A stretch of 64,000 nt of DNA, taken from contig NC_134111.1 of the NCBI RefSeq assembly GCF_040939455.1, positions 55,446,501 through 55,510,500 on the forward strand, written 5' to 3'. Origin of the DNA: Microcebus murinus. Taxonomy: Eukaryota; Chordata; Mammalia; Primates; Cheirogaleidae. Under the pieces are notes generated by a model. It was not told the DNA's origin. It did no database searches and saw nothing but the letters and a program-made list of their open reading frames with translations. A program made the position numbers and the translations under genes. This document shows positions 50,850 through 63,060 of this stretch, piece by piece (positions within the stretch are counted from its first letter, which is position 1; every line of letters starts with the position of its first letter).

Positions 50850-51272
50850 TATAGTTTGGATTTTAATCCTCCAAAACTCATGCTGATATTTGATCCCCAG
50901 TGTTGAAGGGGGTGCCTAGTAGGAGGTATTTGGGTCATAAGAGTGGATCCCTCATGAACAGCTTAATGCCATCCTCATGATAATGAATGAGTTATCACTC
51001 TGTCAGTTCCTACAAGAGCTGGTAGTTAAAAAGAGCCTTGTGCCTCCTTCCCCTCTTTCTTGCTTCCTCTCTTGCCATATGATCTGTACACAAAGATGCC
51101 CCTTCACCTTCTGCCATGAGTAGAGATAGCCTGAAACCCTCATGAGAAGCAAAGGCGGTGCCATGCTTCTTGTACAGCCTGCAGAACTGTGAGCCAAATA
51201 AACCTATTTTCTTTATAAATTACCCACCCCACAGGGTATTCCTTTATAGCAACATAAATGGACTAAGACATA
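50850..51272 (+). mobile_element. MST-type MaLR LTR
   Basis: 'tatagtttggattttaatcc', 'tgatccccagtgttgaagg', 'cttgcttcctctcttgccat', 'cttgtacagcctgcagaac', 'gagccaaataaacc' and 'aacataaatggactaagac' give a complete LTR, about 24 bp after the MLT1 LTR. It is solitary. Confidence 0.85.
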
Positions 51273-51279
51273 CCTTTAT

Positions 51280-51580
51280 GTTCCATCTCTATTCTCATCT
51301 CCTTCCATACCTTCTTCAATCATTCTCCCCTTCTCTCTTCTGGGCTTCCTCCTAAAATGTCCTTCTTCCCTCCTTAACCTCTCAAACTTCTCTCTTCCAT
51401 TAAGAACTATTTGAAATGTCACATCCAATATGAAGTGTTACCTGCTTCCCCAACAAAAAGCTGTTCTCTGTCCTATGTGTGCTGTCCTGATTCCACACAT
51501 TTGGTCAAATATCTACTGTAAATCATTTAACATTTAGTATGTATTCAACACAACACATTCGATTATCCATTTAAAAAAAT
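51280..51580 (+). mobile_element. L2 LINE fragment
   Basis: Pyrimidine-rich wording 'tttgaaatgtcacatccaat' and 'gtgttacctgcttcccc' resembles the L2 3' region. A tail ('tatgtattcaacac') is weakly preserved. Confidence 0.45.
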
Positions 51581-51586
51581 TGTTTT

Positions 51587-51912
51587 GGCAAGACACTGTG
51601 GCTCATACCTGTAATCTTCACACTTTGGGAGGCCAAGGCAGGAGGATCTCTTGAGGCTAGGATTTCAAGACCAATCTAAGCAACATAGTGAGACCCTGTC
51701 TCTACAAAACAAAAAAACAACAAAAAAATAGAAATATCAGCTGTGTGTGGTGGCGCATACCTGTAGTCCCAGCTATTTGGGAGACTGAGGCAGGAAGAAC
51801 ACTTGAAGCCAAGAGTTTGAGGTTGCAGTGAGCTAGGATGAGTCCACAGCACTCTAGCTCAGGCAACAGAGTGAGACCCTATCTCAAAACAAAAAAACAA
51901 ACAACAACAAAA
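51587..51912 (+). mobile_element. AluJ, plus strand
   Basis: The dimer runs from 'ggcaagacactgtggctcat' to 'agtgagaccctatctcaaaa', with CAA-rich linker and tail. It lacks the lemur-specific linker and is fairly diverged. Confidence 0.9.
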
Positions 51913-52027
51913 ATTTTTTACATTAAAACACATTTTACTATTCTTTTATCTCTTCTTTGTTCTATTTAGAAATTGAAACCACCCTGAGCAATAAACTCAT
52001 GAGCATTCATAACTGTATTAAAGATCA

Positions 52028-52373
<346 letters not shown>

Positions 52374-52399
52374 GAATAGTAATAATAAAGGAAAATAAG

Positions 52400-54540
52400 C
52401 ATCAATATCGTGCCATAAATATTTTCAATATTTCTTCTTAAAATCAACAGAGTATTTTATCTCATCAGAAAAATCACCAATAATTAAAGCATCTTGCTGA
52501 AAAATGATTTGTTGATTAAATAAATTGATTGGCTTTTAATTGTCCAAAATATTTTCTATATATTTGGAGATGCAAACAGTAGAATATAGATAAATTCATT
52601 ATTTAAAATATTTAAAATATTCCTTGAATCTTCATATAGGTAACTTTGATAAAAATATCTTAAACAATCAACACAGTTGAGTTAGACATTGAAGATATAA
52701 AATAGAGCAAGAATCATCTTTTTCCTCAAAGAACATATACAGTCTAGCTAGGGAAGTAGATGATTTACATTAAAGTATTAATATAACTAACAACACAAGA
52801 TACCATTGATAGAGTAAGACAGTCAAGGAAATCTATAAAAGAAATCACAAGTATCCTTAAATGTCATATGATATTGTTTATATTTAATAGTAATCCATAA
52901 CTAGTATTAATATTGAGGGTGCAGACCTACTAATATCAGAACAAAAGGAGAAAAAATTGGAGAGAAAAATTCCAATTTTAATTTAGATTTTAATTTAGGG
53001 AACTAATTTAGAAGAAGGGTGGAAATAAATTTTAAATACTGATGCCTTTCTTCTTAATTGCCATGCCTTCATTCACAAATAATTAATCATTCCAGGCACT
53101 ACTTTAAATGTCTTACAGGAAAAATTTCTATAAGAATAGAATATAAATGCCTTATCATTTAAAAGACAGTCTCCATTTGTCTTATCTTTATTTATGGCTT
53201 GATTCAAAGATGAAATATTACTCCCAAGAGTAACTTTCACAGCAATAATATCAAAAAACAAACATGTCAACTCTCAGTTATTTATTTTATTTTGTGAGTG
53301 ATCATGATAAATGAAACACTAGAGCAAGGCCAAGAAGCATTTTTTAAAATATACTACACAAGCTATTCATAAAACATTTGCAATGCCTTAATGTCAGAAT
53401 TTACCTATCCAAAATAAGTACGTCAAAATTAAAGACAGTCTGAACTATGAAAAACCAGGAATCTGTTGCCAAATTAATTTACTAATAAGAAATATAATGT
53501 GAAATAGTAGCTAACATAATTAGTTATCATTCTGTGAACTAATTACATCACTGACATATGTTCTAAAAATGGCTAATGACATATGTTCTAAAAATGGCCC
53601 TGTGTATTGCAGAACCAGTCAATCCAAGATAGAACCTGATACTGTGTATTCCTGAAGGGTAGCCTCTGAAATTTTTTCTCACTTGTGTATATATGTTTCC
53701 GTATATAACTTGTTTTTTTATGAGACACCTGTATATAGGAAATTTTCTTTATCCCCTATTTTACCACTAAGAAATAGACCAATTTAAATTTCTTACCAGG
53801 TATCAACATTATATAGACAAAAAGAAAAAAACCAATAAATTGGGCAAATTATTAAATCTATGCTATACTATAATATTCATCATAAGATAAAGAATTTGCT
53901 TAATTTCAGTCTCTCATCTAAATGTTCTTTTGAGCACAGTAGAATGTGTCTCTTGTTAACAATGACCAAAACAGCATCTTTCTCCGCCTGCCTGCCTTTT
54001 CCTACACTCTTTCACCCATCTCTTCAGATTGGGCCTCACCAAATTTTCCCTTATTAAAAAGGCTTCACCTTCCCAGGATATCCTGACACAGACCTTAGAA
54101 GGAGTTTTAAGCATTTGGTTTGTTTGTGGTAGTGACTCCACTGCATGACTTTTAGTCTAGTCTTTTTTTCTTTAACTGGGAAAAATTCTGATGATTTTCC
54201 TTCAACGTTTTCGTGACTGATTTTTTAAAAATTATTAAAAGTCATCGTTTCCACATTTATTTTGCCAACTGTTACTCACAAAAGGACACCAAGATGGAAG
54301 CTCATTTGCATTTCTACAATAATAAAACTCATGCTTTAAATATGTATCAGAGACTATCCAATACCTTTTAGGTTGACTCTTCTCATTTAGAAGATTTCCT
54401 AATAAAATGGGAGTGGTGTTATCTATCACCTGGTCACAGGGAAGGCCATTGTGGGGGAGCCTCAGGCACAATGTCATCTCTGTCACCACTCTTAAAGATT
54501 TTAAATTGATCTCCATTTCCCCATTTTTCATATTCTCACT
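52400..54540. other. Upstream flank, unassigned
   Basis: AT-rich sequence in which I see only the 25-bp-period duplication at 53552-53598. No repeat family, RNA gene or coding block is recognised. Confidence 0.5.
53552..53598 (+). repeat. 22-bp direct repeat, period 25
   Basis: A 22-bp string beginning TGACATATGTTC and ending AAATGGC is perfect at 53552-53573 and 53577-53598, separated by three bases. It looks like a recent local duplication. Confidence 0.95.
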
Positions 54541-54554
54541 AGTTTCAAGCCATG

Positions 54555-54715
54555 GTGGGGCAAGTTACTTCACTTCTCTATGCCTCAGTTCCTACATCTG
54601 TAAAATGTAAATCGCTTCCCTAATAAAATTGTGAATCTTAAATGAGTTCATATGTGTACTGCATTTAGCATTTGGCATATATTAACTGTCAATAAATGTT
54701 AGGCATTCTATTGTT
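54555..54715 (+). mobile_element. MIR SINE
   Basis: 'ggcaagttacttcacttc', 'tgcctcagttcctacatctg' and 'actgtcaataaatgttagg' occur in MIR sense order. Confidence 0.85.
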
Positions 54716-55319
54716 GTTGTTGTGATCATTATTTTAAGCACCAATCCATATGTTCAAAGAAATATAATTTTTAAAATACTTACACTCATTTTTTGTAAGG
54801 AAAGTAAATGCTAACATGAATAATTATTTTAAAAATCATAATTCTGCTAGTTAGGGGTAATTGAAAAATCACTATAGAGAAAAATGGAACTCAGCAGAAC
54901 CAAATGTTTGAAGGAACACAACTGTGGCAGGAAATTGAACCAATTTGAGAAGCTAAAAGACAAAAAACAAAATACAAAACAAATAATACTGCTTGGAAAA
55001 CTGATATACTTGCTTTTCAAAAGAACTGACTAGGCTGGTTTCCATAGACTGGCCAAGAAAGTGGTGAGCAGGGGAGTTATACAGCACAAAGAGCCCTACC
55101 AGAAAGTGTCAGCATTACTCCCCGCTGTTACAGCTGCTCAGCATGCCTTTTGACAGGCTGTGTAACTAGTAACACTACATTCCCCAAATACATTCAAAAC
55201 AAGTTTTCCAATAACTCGGTATGCATAAAAATGTTCCTCTTTCTGGATTTTCATAAAATAATATGAAATTTAGAGAAAAGGTTTCACAGATTTTGCTTTT
55301 GCATCTGACAAAATTTTAG

Positions 55320-55640
55320 TGACTTTGAGCTATACTTTTAATTTTTCTTCTTTTATGAAAAGGATAATATATGTTTGTAAAAATTTAAACATAAGCTTAT
55401 ATAAAGGAAAAACAAAATCTTCCATCTCTATTCCCTAGGAACACATACTTACCAGGGTGGTATGCATCAACAGACAATAGCTATCTAGCTACCTTTATAT
55501 ATACACATTTATACATATTTTTGTATATGTATAGAAAAAGCTCTATATAAAATTGAACCATTCCATAAGATTCATCAGAATTTGTTTTCTTTACTCAACA
55601 GTGTCTTATAGACATCCTTCCATGTCAGAACAAATAAAAC
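55320..55640 (-). mobile_element. Old L1 3' UTR (L1ME-like)
   Basis: 'tgtaaaaatttaaacataag', 'cttccatctctattcccta', and 'tctttactcaacagtgtctt' followed by 'agacatccttccatgtc' are typical of antisense old L1 3' UTRs. Confidence 0.6.
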
Positions 55641-56264
55641 CTTTAAAAGCATAAAAATCCAAAAAGGGCTTTTTATCTTCAAGTAAAATTAACACTCCAA
55701 GAAGAAAGACCATGTTTATTCTATCCAGATTTATAAGAGAAATAATTTTCTTGCTAAATCAGAATTCAACCTCATGACAAATTATCTCCTTGAGTAGTTA
55801 GTTCACTGAGGTTCTCGGGTATAATTGTGAAATACAATCTTTTAGTCCGAGCTACCAAAGAATCTCAGTTGCCTAATTTTTTCATGCTTCAAGTAAAATT
55901 GTACAATAATTTGATCATTATCCTATAGTCGATCTAAAATTGGATTTTACAAAGGCTTGATTTTTTTTTCTCACATATCAGAATTGGAGAAGTAGTAGGA
56001 AAGCAGAGATAGTGAGAAAGAGCTGACGATGTCACAAGCCAGAATGTAGACACAAGCAAGTCTGACATGGGAGCAGGCAGGCTGCAAGCAAGTACAGAAA
56101 ACAGAAACAACAATAAAGCAAAGTTGACATCGAGGGTGTGACTGCTCAGAGTAACAGGCAAATCAAAGAGCAATGAGACTTAGTTCAACAGAGGGATTGT
56201 ATGAAATGAAAATATCAACATAGGAAATGTGTATACATGTTTACAGTAGATAGCATTTTGTTTA

Positions 56265-57000
56265 CAATTATTCTCTACCCTCGTCCCTCTAAAAGGAAGA
56301 CAAAAACTACTGTCATGTGACTTGTCATTCCTCTTGAGGGGGGAATATACCTCCTCACTTCACTGGCATTGGCCTTGGCCACTTAACATGTTTTGGCCAA
56401 TGACATGTGAGCACACATAATGTAGGCCACATCTGAGGAGAAGTTTTGTGAAGCATCAGGGGTTTCTTCCAGGGCTCTTCAATTTTCCCTCTGCCACAAG
56501 AATGGGAATGTCCACACAGGTACTCCTTTAACTATGGTTCCAGAATGAGAAGATAATTGTAGCAGCACCACATCTGACCACAGCCAACATGCCTCTTGAA
56601 TAAGAAATAAACATTGTTGTTGCAAGCTCCTGAGGTTCTGTTACTGTAACAAAGTTGACTAATACAAAAATTGGCACCTACAAGTAGGGTGCTGCTATAA
56701 CTAAAATATATGGCCCTATCTTTAGCACCTGACAGAGAGTTGCATGGAAATTATTATCAGGAGTTGGAAAAATGGTGACCCATGTTATGCAAGGATAAAA
56801 TATTTGGTGAAATTGTCACCTGTAATAACTTGAATGACAGGTAATAAATCTAATGAACCTATGGCTTCAGGTGAAGAGACTGAATAACAAAATACTGCTA
56901 GTGTGCCTTGGTCATTACTAGCTGTCCAAAAAGGGACAGCTAAAAGATCAGAGCAAAGCCACTAAGACCACAAAGTGGAGCTGGTAAAGACGATTATGCA
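56265..57000 (+). mobile_element. MaLR LTR followed by internal sequence
   Basis: The LTR ends 'acaaagttgactaatac' at about 56665. It is followed directly by 'aaaattggcacctacaag' and 'agggtgctgctataac', which is how MaLR internal regions begin after their LTR. The internal part is short, non-coding and degenerate, and no second LTR is identified with confidence. Confidence 0.65.
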
Positions 57001-57029
57001 TAGAAGGTTATTAATAGTAAAGAAAAATT

Positions 57030-57560
57030 ATTCTGACAATTGTTAAAGATAAAAGGAAGATTTTATTGAAGAAAGAACTACTGCAATGAGAGTTTTGCAG
57101 TAGAGGAGAGAGACAGAATCCAACTATGAATACAACATGGACAAGTGGGGTTCATAGTCAAGGAGCAGGGTGAAAGGGCAGTGGATGGAAAAGTACTAAG
57201 AGGAAATACTAAAAGGGGGATTCTGGCTAAACCAACTTGACAGGATACTTTCTGTAGGCAGGCCAGGGTGATCAGATACCTCAGGTGAGGGATGAGAAAT
57301 TTATCAGATACCAAGGGTGGGGGATTTTTGCTAAACTGATCTAGCAGGATTCTTACTAAAACTGGACTCCGTGGGCCAAGGACAGAGCCCAAAGTTGGGG
57401 GCTAGTTGAAAAGGGGGCTTAGAGGAGCCTGACTCAAGTTTGGCCAAAAGAGAGAGTCTTTGCATCCAGTATTGGGCCTAAAGTTGTAGTTCAGCAGGGC
57501 AAGGTGTTGGGAAGAAAAGCTGCAAGCAAAACAGGGAGAGCAAAAACAAAGCTGTGAGGG
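57030..57560 (-). repeat. LTR-like repeat, antisense, unassigned
   Basis: 'ggaagattttattgaagaaa' resembles an antisense LTR poly(A) region. Internal near-repeats 'gctaaaccaacttgacagga' and 'gctaaactgatctagcagga' lie about 95 bp apart. It may have inserted into the MaLR internal sequence. The 104-codon antisense frame is not gene-like. Confidence 0.4.
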
Positions 57561-57599
57561 CAAACTGGTGCCTGTATTATGTTTCTCACCATTTCAAAC

Positions 57600-59900
57600 C
57601 TGGGTGATATGTTTGGGCCCTTGTCCCTCAACGCTGCACATTCCCTAGCCCAGGACTCAGAGAAGTCATAAGAGAAGATTTGGCAGGAGTTGGAAGAGCC
57701 ATTGCTCCACCAAAAGAAGGCGAGCCAACAGATTAGTTAGTTACAACATGTGTAAATTGTACTTGGGGCCCTGAATTGACCTTCCAAATGTAGAGGTTTC
57801 TACCTGGCCCCACTGCCTTCCAAATCTCAGGCAAATTCAGTCCTGAGTACCATGTAGAGAGGAGAGTTCTGGAAAACGCAGTTCCAGCTAAGCTAGATTG
57901 GCATAGTATACAATCGCTACAGTATCCAGAAGTTCCTTTATGTAAATTGATCCTAAGATAGATTTGAGCCTCTCAGAGATAATATATATTCAATAAAGCC
58001 TATCACATATAGAATTTTAATTATTGCATTCATTTGCAAATTTTCCTTCAAATTTTCTTCTCTATCTAATATAGGAAACATTGCTAACAGCACAGATACT
58101 TTTCTCTAAGATAAACATAAATTTAAATCAATATTCAACATATTATCAATTTTTAGAATGGAAATCTACTTAATACCTTTCCATTTCTACCCACCTCCCT
58201 TCTATCATCTCAGCCCTCCTCATACTATCTTCTTTCTAATTCTGCTAAGTCAAAAATATTTAAACTCCAAACATGAGGCCCTCATATCCCTCCCTGCAAT
58301 GTGGCATTTATCAATGCCACCAAGTCCATTCTTCCGGGTTATATAAATCTGAGCTGTAATTATGAATGTGAACTGAGTCCAAGTTTCTTTCTCACAGCCT
58401 CTGGCCCCATACAAATTAGGATATAAGGTATGTCACCTAATTCTACATCTCTGCAAATTCACTGAGCTTTTCATACTGGCAACATCCCTAGTACACTATG
58501 GGACCTACAGATGTCTCTGCCCTCCTCAGAAAATTCCTCCAGGGAGAGAGTGGCAAGCTAAGCTTTGCCTGAAGCTATCTCTTGCCCCCAGAGACACTAT
58601 TTCCTACACAATACTGGCACTGGCCTCCTGGAGAAATGCATTCTCCCCTACTTACCAGAAGCATTAAAAGTAAACTCGAGCACTTGGCAGAGTTAATGGA
58701 GCTGCCTGGAAATCACTGCTTTTTCAACTGTGTTTCCCTCATTCTGAGAACACTGTTAAGTTATTTTCACAGTAGTGGCATCTGCTAATACTTTAACTTG
58801 CTTACATATTACCTCTATGATAATGACGAAAAGTCACCAGGAATTGGAGTAGAAAATCCAAGTTTTGCTTCTGGCACCAGATCTCTCTAGGTCTTACTTA
58901 ATATGGAAGGTAAAAACCCATATCACTGGGTGCTATTGTGAAGTGTAAATGAGATAATGGGTTTTCTGTCTTCATCCATAATGGCCCTTGACCACTCCAC
59001 TACCCCTCTCTGTGGTATGAAAACAGCTTCTCCATCTTGCAGGGCTGTATCACTTGGGTGATAGAGTACTTGTAGGACTGCACAGCTGCTTAGGGGCTGC
59101 CTCACACTACACAGAGCCACTGTTCTCTTCCACACAGGCCCTGTTTAGACCTGTCCCACCATGCCTCTCTTCCACCTACTGTGAAGTGAGGGCTCCTTCC
59201 ACATTTATGGGGAGGGTTTGGGGATTTTTTTCTCTTTCTCAGTGTCCTTGCTTTCCCTCCTGTAGCCCAGTTTTATATTACTCAGGACTAGGAGGATAGC
59301 ATAAAAATATTAATGCAAAAAGATTATATGATATAAATTTTTATTAATATAAGACATGCTTTTATCCTTCTCTCTAGGTTTTATTTTGGGGTCAATAATT
59401 TGCTCTTTTTTTTCTAAAAATATTCCTAAAGTAAGTTCAACTATTTGACTTCATTGTTGCTATTTTTTCCCTTAAAGTTACTTTAAGCATTGTTTATAAT
59501 AAAAGGCAAACATAGCTTCATAAAAATTAAAGCTAATATCTTCTATATTTACATTTAAATTACAGAAAATTAAATATGTGGAAACCATCATCAACATCAG
59601 TTGCTATGCTTATAAAATATTCTGTGCATATAAAGACTGCCAAAGCACAATAGATTTTAGTTTTCTTCTCTCTCCTCCTCCATCCTGAAATATCCCCATC
59701 CTTAGTGAGCAGAAAAAAGCAAGTTCAGACTCTGAACGGTGGCTGGTCAGTAGATTACACACAATCAAAAATATCAACCTTTATTTTAAAATGTTAAACT
59801 TACTACAGGCTGATCAAAAAGATCAAATATGGCTTCTTTAAACATGCAATATTTGAAATTAGAAAATTTTGGCTTATAACTAATATTTTTGAAGTTGCAA
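57600..59900. other. Flank between repeats and the CYCT exon, unassigned
   Basis: Mostly single-copy-looking AT-rich sequence. I recognise no repeat with confidence. A minus-strand AATAAA (59785-59780), 125 bp past the CYCT stop, is a plausible poly(A) signal for that locus. Confidence 0.5.
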
Positions 59901-59910
59901 TAGCATTTCA

Positions 59911-60056
59911 TTAAGATGTTGCCTGTTTCAAATATTGAATAAGATCTTCTCTCTCACTCTTCTTTTTAAGACCAGCAAAGACCATTTTAGTTCCAGGGAT
60001 ATATTTCTTTGGGTTCTCCAAATATTCCATCAGAGTCGCTTCTCCCCAGATAATAC
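59911..60056 (-). pseudogene. CYCT: Testis-type cytochrome c (CYCT) last coding exon; intact in window, locus status uncertain
   Basis: Cytochrome c carries electrons between complexes III and IV and triggers the apoptosome; CYCT is its testis paralogue. This 146-nt exon follows a TTTATAG acceptor (AG at 60058-60057). It opens with two bases completing Gly56 (phase 1), the intron position of the CYC genes. It encodes residues 57-103: [18 protein letters not shown], then IPGTKM with heme ligand Met80, then a tail [16 protein letters not shown]59, Y67, K72, K73, P76, K79, M80 and F82 are intact. The tail fits mouse CYCT (SEREDLIKYLKQAT), not somatic CYCS (AERADLIAYLKKATNE). It stops one residue earlier than mouse as I recall it. 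No frameshift or early stop is seen. The first coding exon was not found to 64000. I recall reports that primate CYCT is silenced by a shared nonsense mutation, hence the pseudogene label; that lesion is not visible here. Confidence 0.85.
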
Positions 60057-60059
60057 CTA

Positions 60060-60990
60060 TAAAGGTGAAAATAAGTTTTAAGTTTGTGTAGCTACATTTG
60101 TAGAGCTTACTTTCTGATATGACCCACATATGTGAATAAAAGATTACTCTTGGCTTCAGTAGGAAGACTATTATAACTGGGAATACTTATACATTCTGAC
60201 CTATAAGAAAATTCCAAAATTATTCTTCACTCTTTGGCTCTCTGTAGAAATCCCACAGTCACATGCTATTTAGGATTATCCAATGTATAGCAATGAACTA
60301 TCACCCCAGACGTTATGCCTAAGCATTACCTCATCTTCTACAAATCACAGTGAGTTCCTTCTAGAAAATATCTTATACATTATTTAAGCCAATCCTCATT
60401 TTGCAAATAAGTTAATGTTGGCCCAAAGAGAGGAAAGTAATTTGCCCTAAGAATACAAAGCTAGTTAGAGTCAAGAATTTGTGACTACTAATTCATATTT
60501 CAATGTTATTTCTACTAATCATAGCAATCTGCCTCTGTTCAGCTCTCCAACAAAATCTATAAATTCAGAAATCCAGTTTTAAAATGACCGAAAAAGGCTG
60601 CCTTTTTTCCTTTTTAAAACCAGTCAAAAAGAACATAGACAAAGAGAAACAAAAATGCTAACTTCACTCTTGATAAAACTTTTGAGGAAGTACCTATGGC
60701 TCCAAACTTGATGTAATTACAATAGAAGACTACCAAGGACATGAATCCTGGACCAGAGTGAAAGGGCAACTTTCACAAATGACCTGAGGAGAAGAGATCT
60801 TCAAAGTATGTGACATACCTTGTAAGGCAAAATCATAATCCTTTGTTTGGCTCAAAAAGAATAGGGTATATCAACTGACCATGAAAGTCTCCTTAAATTC
60901 AGTCTGACACCATGGAGGGCCAGGGGAGCCGGGATTAATGAAGAAAGTACATACATCTTTGAAAGAAGAACTTATTATAGGACAGAAGAG
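60060..60990. other. CYCT intron (partial), unassigned
   Basis: Upstream of the CYCT exon in transcript sense. One MIR-like piece lies at about 60390-60530 (ttaatgttggcccaaagag ... tttgccctaag). No cytochrome c first exon is recognised. Confidence 0.45.
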
Positions 60991-60999
60991 AAACTGCAA

Positions 61000-62640
61000 A
61001 GGTTGATTAACCTTAGGGCTGCCAGTCTTTACCAGCTGAAGTAAAGAGACAAATAACACCTCCATCAAAACATACAAACATAAACACTCAGACACATACA
61101 CGTATCTCTAACATACCTGTGGGTGAGGAAGACCACACAACTAAGTGGAACACTCAGACCCTCACCCTTACTATCCTTCTACAAATAACTAGTCCAAGAA
61201 GAACTATTTTCATCAAAAGATTAGTAACAATCAAAAAAAAATCACCACAAAGAAGTACCGAAGATATAAACACACAACATACACACACATACAAACACAT
61301 ACACAATACATGCACAGCAGAAAGGAGGAGAAAAAACAAAAGTTAAATGAAACACACACTTCAGAAACTATGTAAATTAAGCAGATGAAACTCAGGACCA
61401 CATTCTCACAGATTCAAAAAAGGTCTTTATGAATCAAGAGATCAAAGTAGAGCTACAAAGGCTCAAGTAGAAAATTATAAAACAGACAAAGGCATACCTG
61501 ACAGCAAAATTAACAGATGCTGCTGTTAGCACAATGAGGTTTGAAAATACTGGTAAAAACAAAAATAAAACAATGAAGAGTTTAAAATGATTACTCTAGC
61601 TATCAGATCAAAGGGAAAATGACAGATACAGAAGATATTCAGACACAGGGGATACAAGATCTGTACAACTGATGACCAAAGTAAGATTTTAAAAAAATAA
61701 ATAAAATGCAATAAAATTATTAAAACATATTATTGAAGAAAACTTTCAAAAATAAAATCCCTGAATTTACCAATTGGAAGAGCACAACACATCCCAGCAA
61801 ACACTATAATAGATCAACCAAGGCCTAGACATAGCCTAGCAAAGTTACTAAATTTCAGTTAAGAATGTTACTGAAACTTCAGGGAAAAAGAATAAAATAA
61901 AAATAAAACCAAGTAACTCATAATAGAAAACCATCAGGGTAGTTTCATATTTCTCCAAACAATAATTCAACATGAAAGACATAAACTTCTGAGGAATTAA
62001 AGTGTCTTCCAACAATTTTATGCCCTGCCAAATTATCATTCAAGTGTAATGCAATCCTGATATGTTTTAAAACATCCAAGAACTTGGATAATATAGTTCT
62101 AGTAATTATTAGTGTTATTACTAATAGAAAACTATTCATCAACCAAAAAGATAAGTAAATAGTAAAGATACTATGGTAAAAGCTGGGAATATCCGGGAAC
62201 ACCCACTAGTATCATTTAAATGTAGAATAAATGTTAAAACAATTGTGGTAATTATGGTTACATGAGATATAAATGATATAGATCATATCAGAATAGAAAT
62301 AACGATGTAAGTAGCCAGAGTTAGGAGACAGTGTGAAAAAAAGGGACAGTTGTATAAATACCTTGATTTTTCTCATCCTTCATAGTAGTGGATAAAGAGA
62401 TATTGCTTTAAGTAGATAAATCAAATAATAGAGCCATGTGGATATTATTTAAAGTACAAATATGGCCACTAAAATGAAAAAGAATCATTTTACCAGAATT
62501 AGTTGGTAGACAGAGAAGAATACGGAAAAGTCAGGAAAAGTGAACATACAATTTCCTTGTCACTCATACTGGGAAATATTCTTTTGAACTATTTGAATTT
62601 TTGTACAATATAATGTATATGGATTTCAAAATATTTTAAA
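61000..62640 (+). mobile_element. HAL1/old L1 remnant
   Basis: Wording such as 'agcaaagttactaaatttcag', 'aattcaacatgaaagacata' and 'caacaattttatgccctgcc' recalls the HAL1 half-LINE in sense orientation. It is AT-rich with frames destroyed. A CA-rich patch lies at 61270-61310. Confidence 0.5.
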
Positions 62641-62994
62641 TTTATTAACACATTTATGATTTAGTGTGTCCTATTGTAGCCACTGCAAGATTTAACATGA
62701 CAGTAGGCAAAAGATAAGTCTTAATCCCTAATAAATCAGTTTGGCTTATAAATTAGTTTTGCTAACCTCATGATAAGATTGCCTTAAAGGCCCAGGGAAA
62801 CCTGGATTTGAATCCTAGTTCTGTCACTATTAGCATAGAATCCTGGAAAAATCATGATTAATTCAAACAATTTGTTTTTCAAACCTGCTTCAATTATCAC
62901 TGTCCAAGAGTGCAAACAGCACTTCAATGCACTATAAAGATATCATGATTAAAGAAAAATTGTATCCATTTAATGATGTTTTCAAAAACACACT

Positions 62995-63060
62995 ACAGAT
63001 GGTTCAACATCACTAGTGATTAGGAAAATGCAAATCAAAACCACATGAGATAGCACTTCA
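62995..63060 (+). mobile_element. Displaced L1 ORF2-end segment
   Basis: 'caacatcactagtgattagg', 'aaaatgcaaatcaaaacc' and 'agatagcacttca' belong to the part of L1 that normally follows 'catgaaaaaatgttca', the last bases of this window. It sits directly in front of an earlier ORF2 portion in the same orientation. Confidence 0.75.

Noticed and set aside
60390..60530. Possible first CYCT exon close to the last one
   Set aside because: No CxxCH heme-attachment coding sequence is found in either strand wording; the segment is MIR-like.
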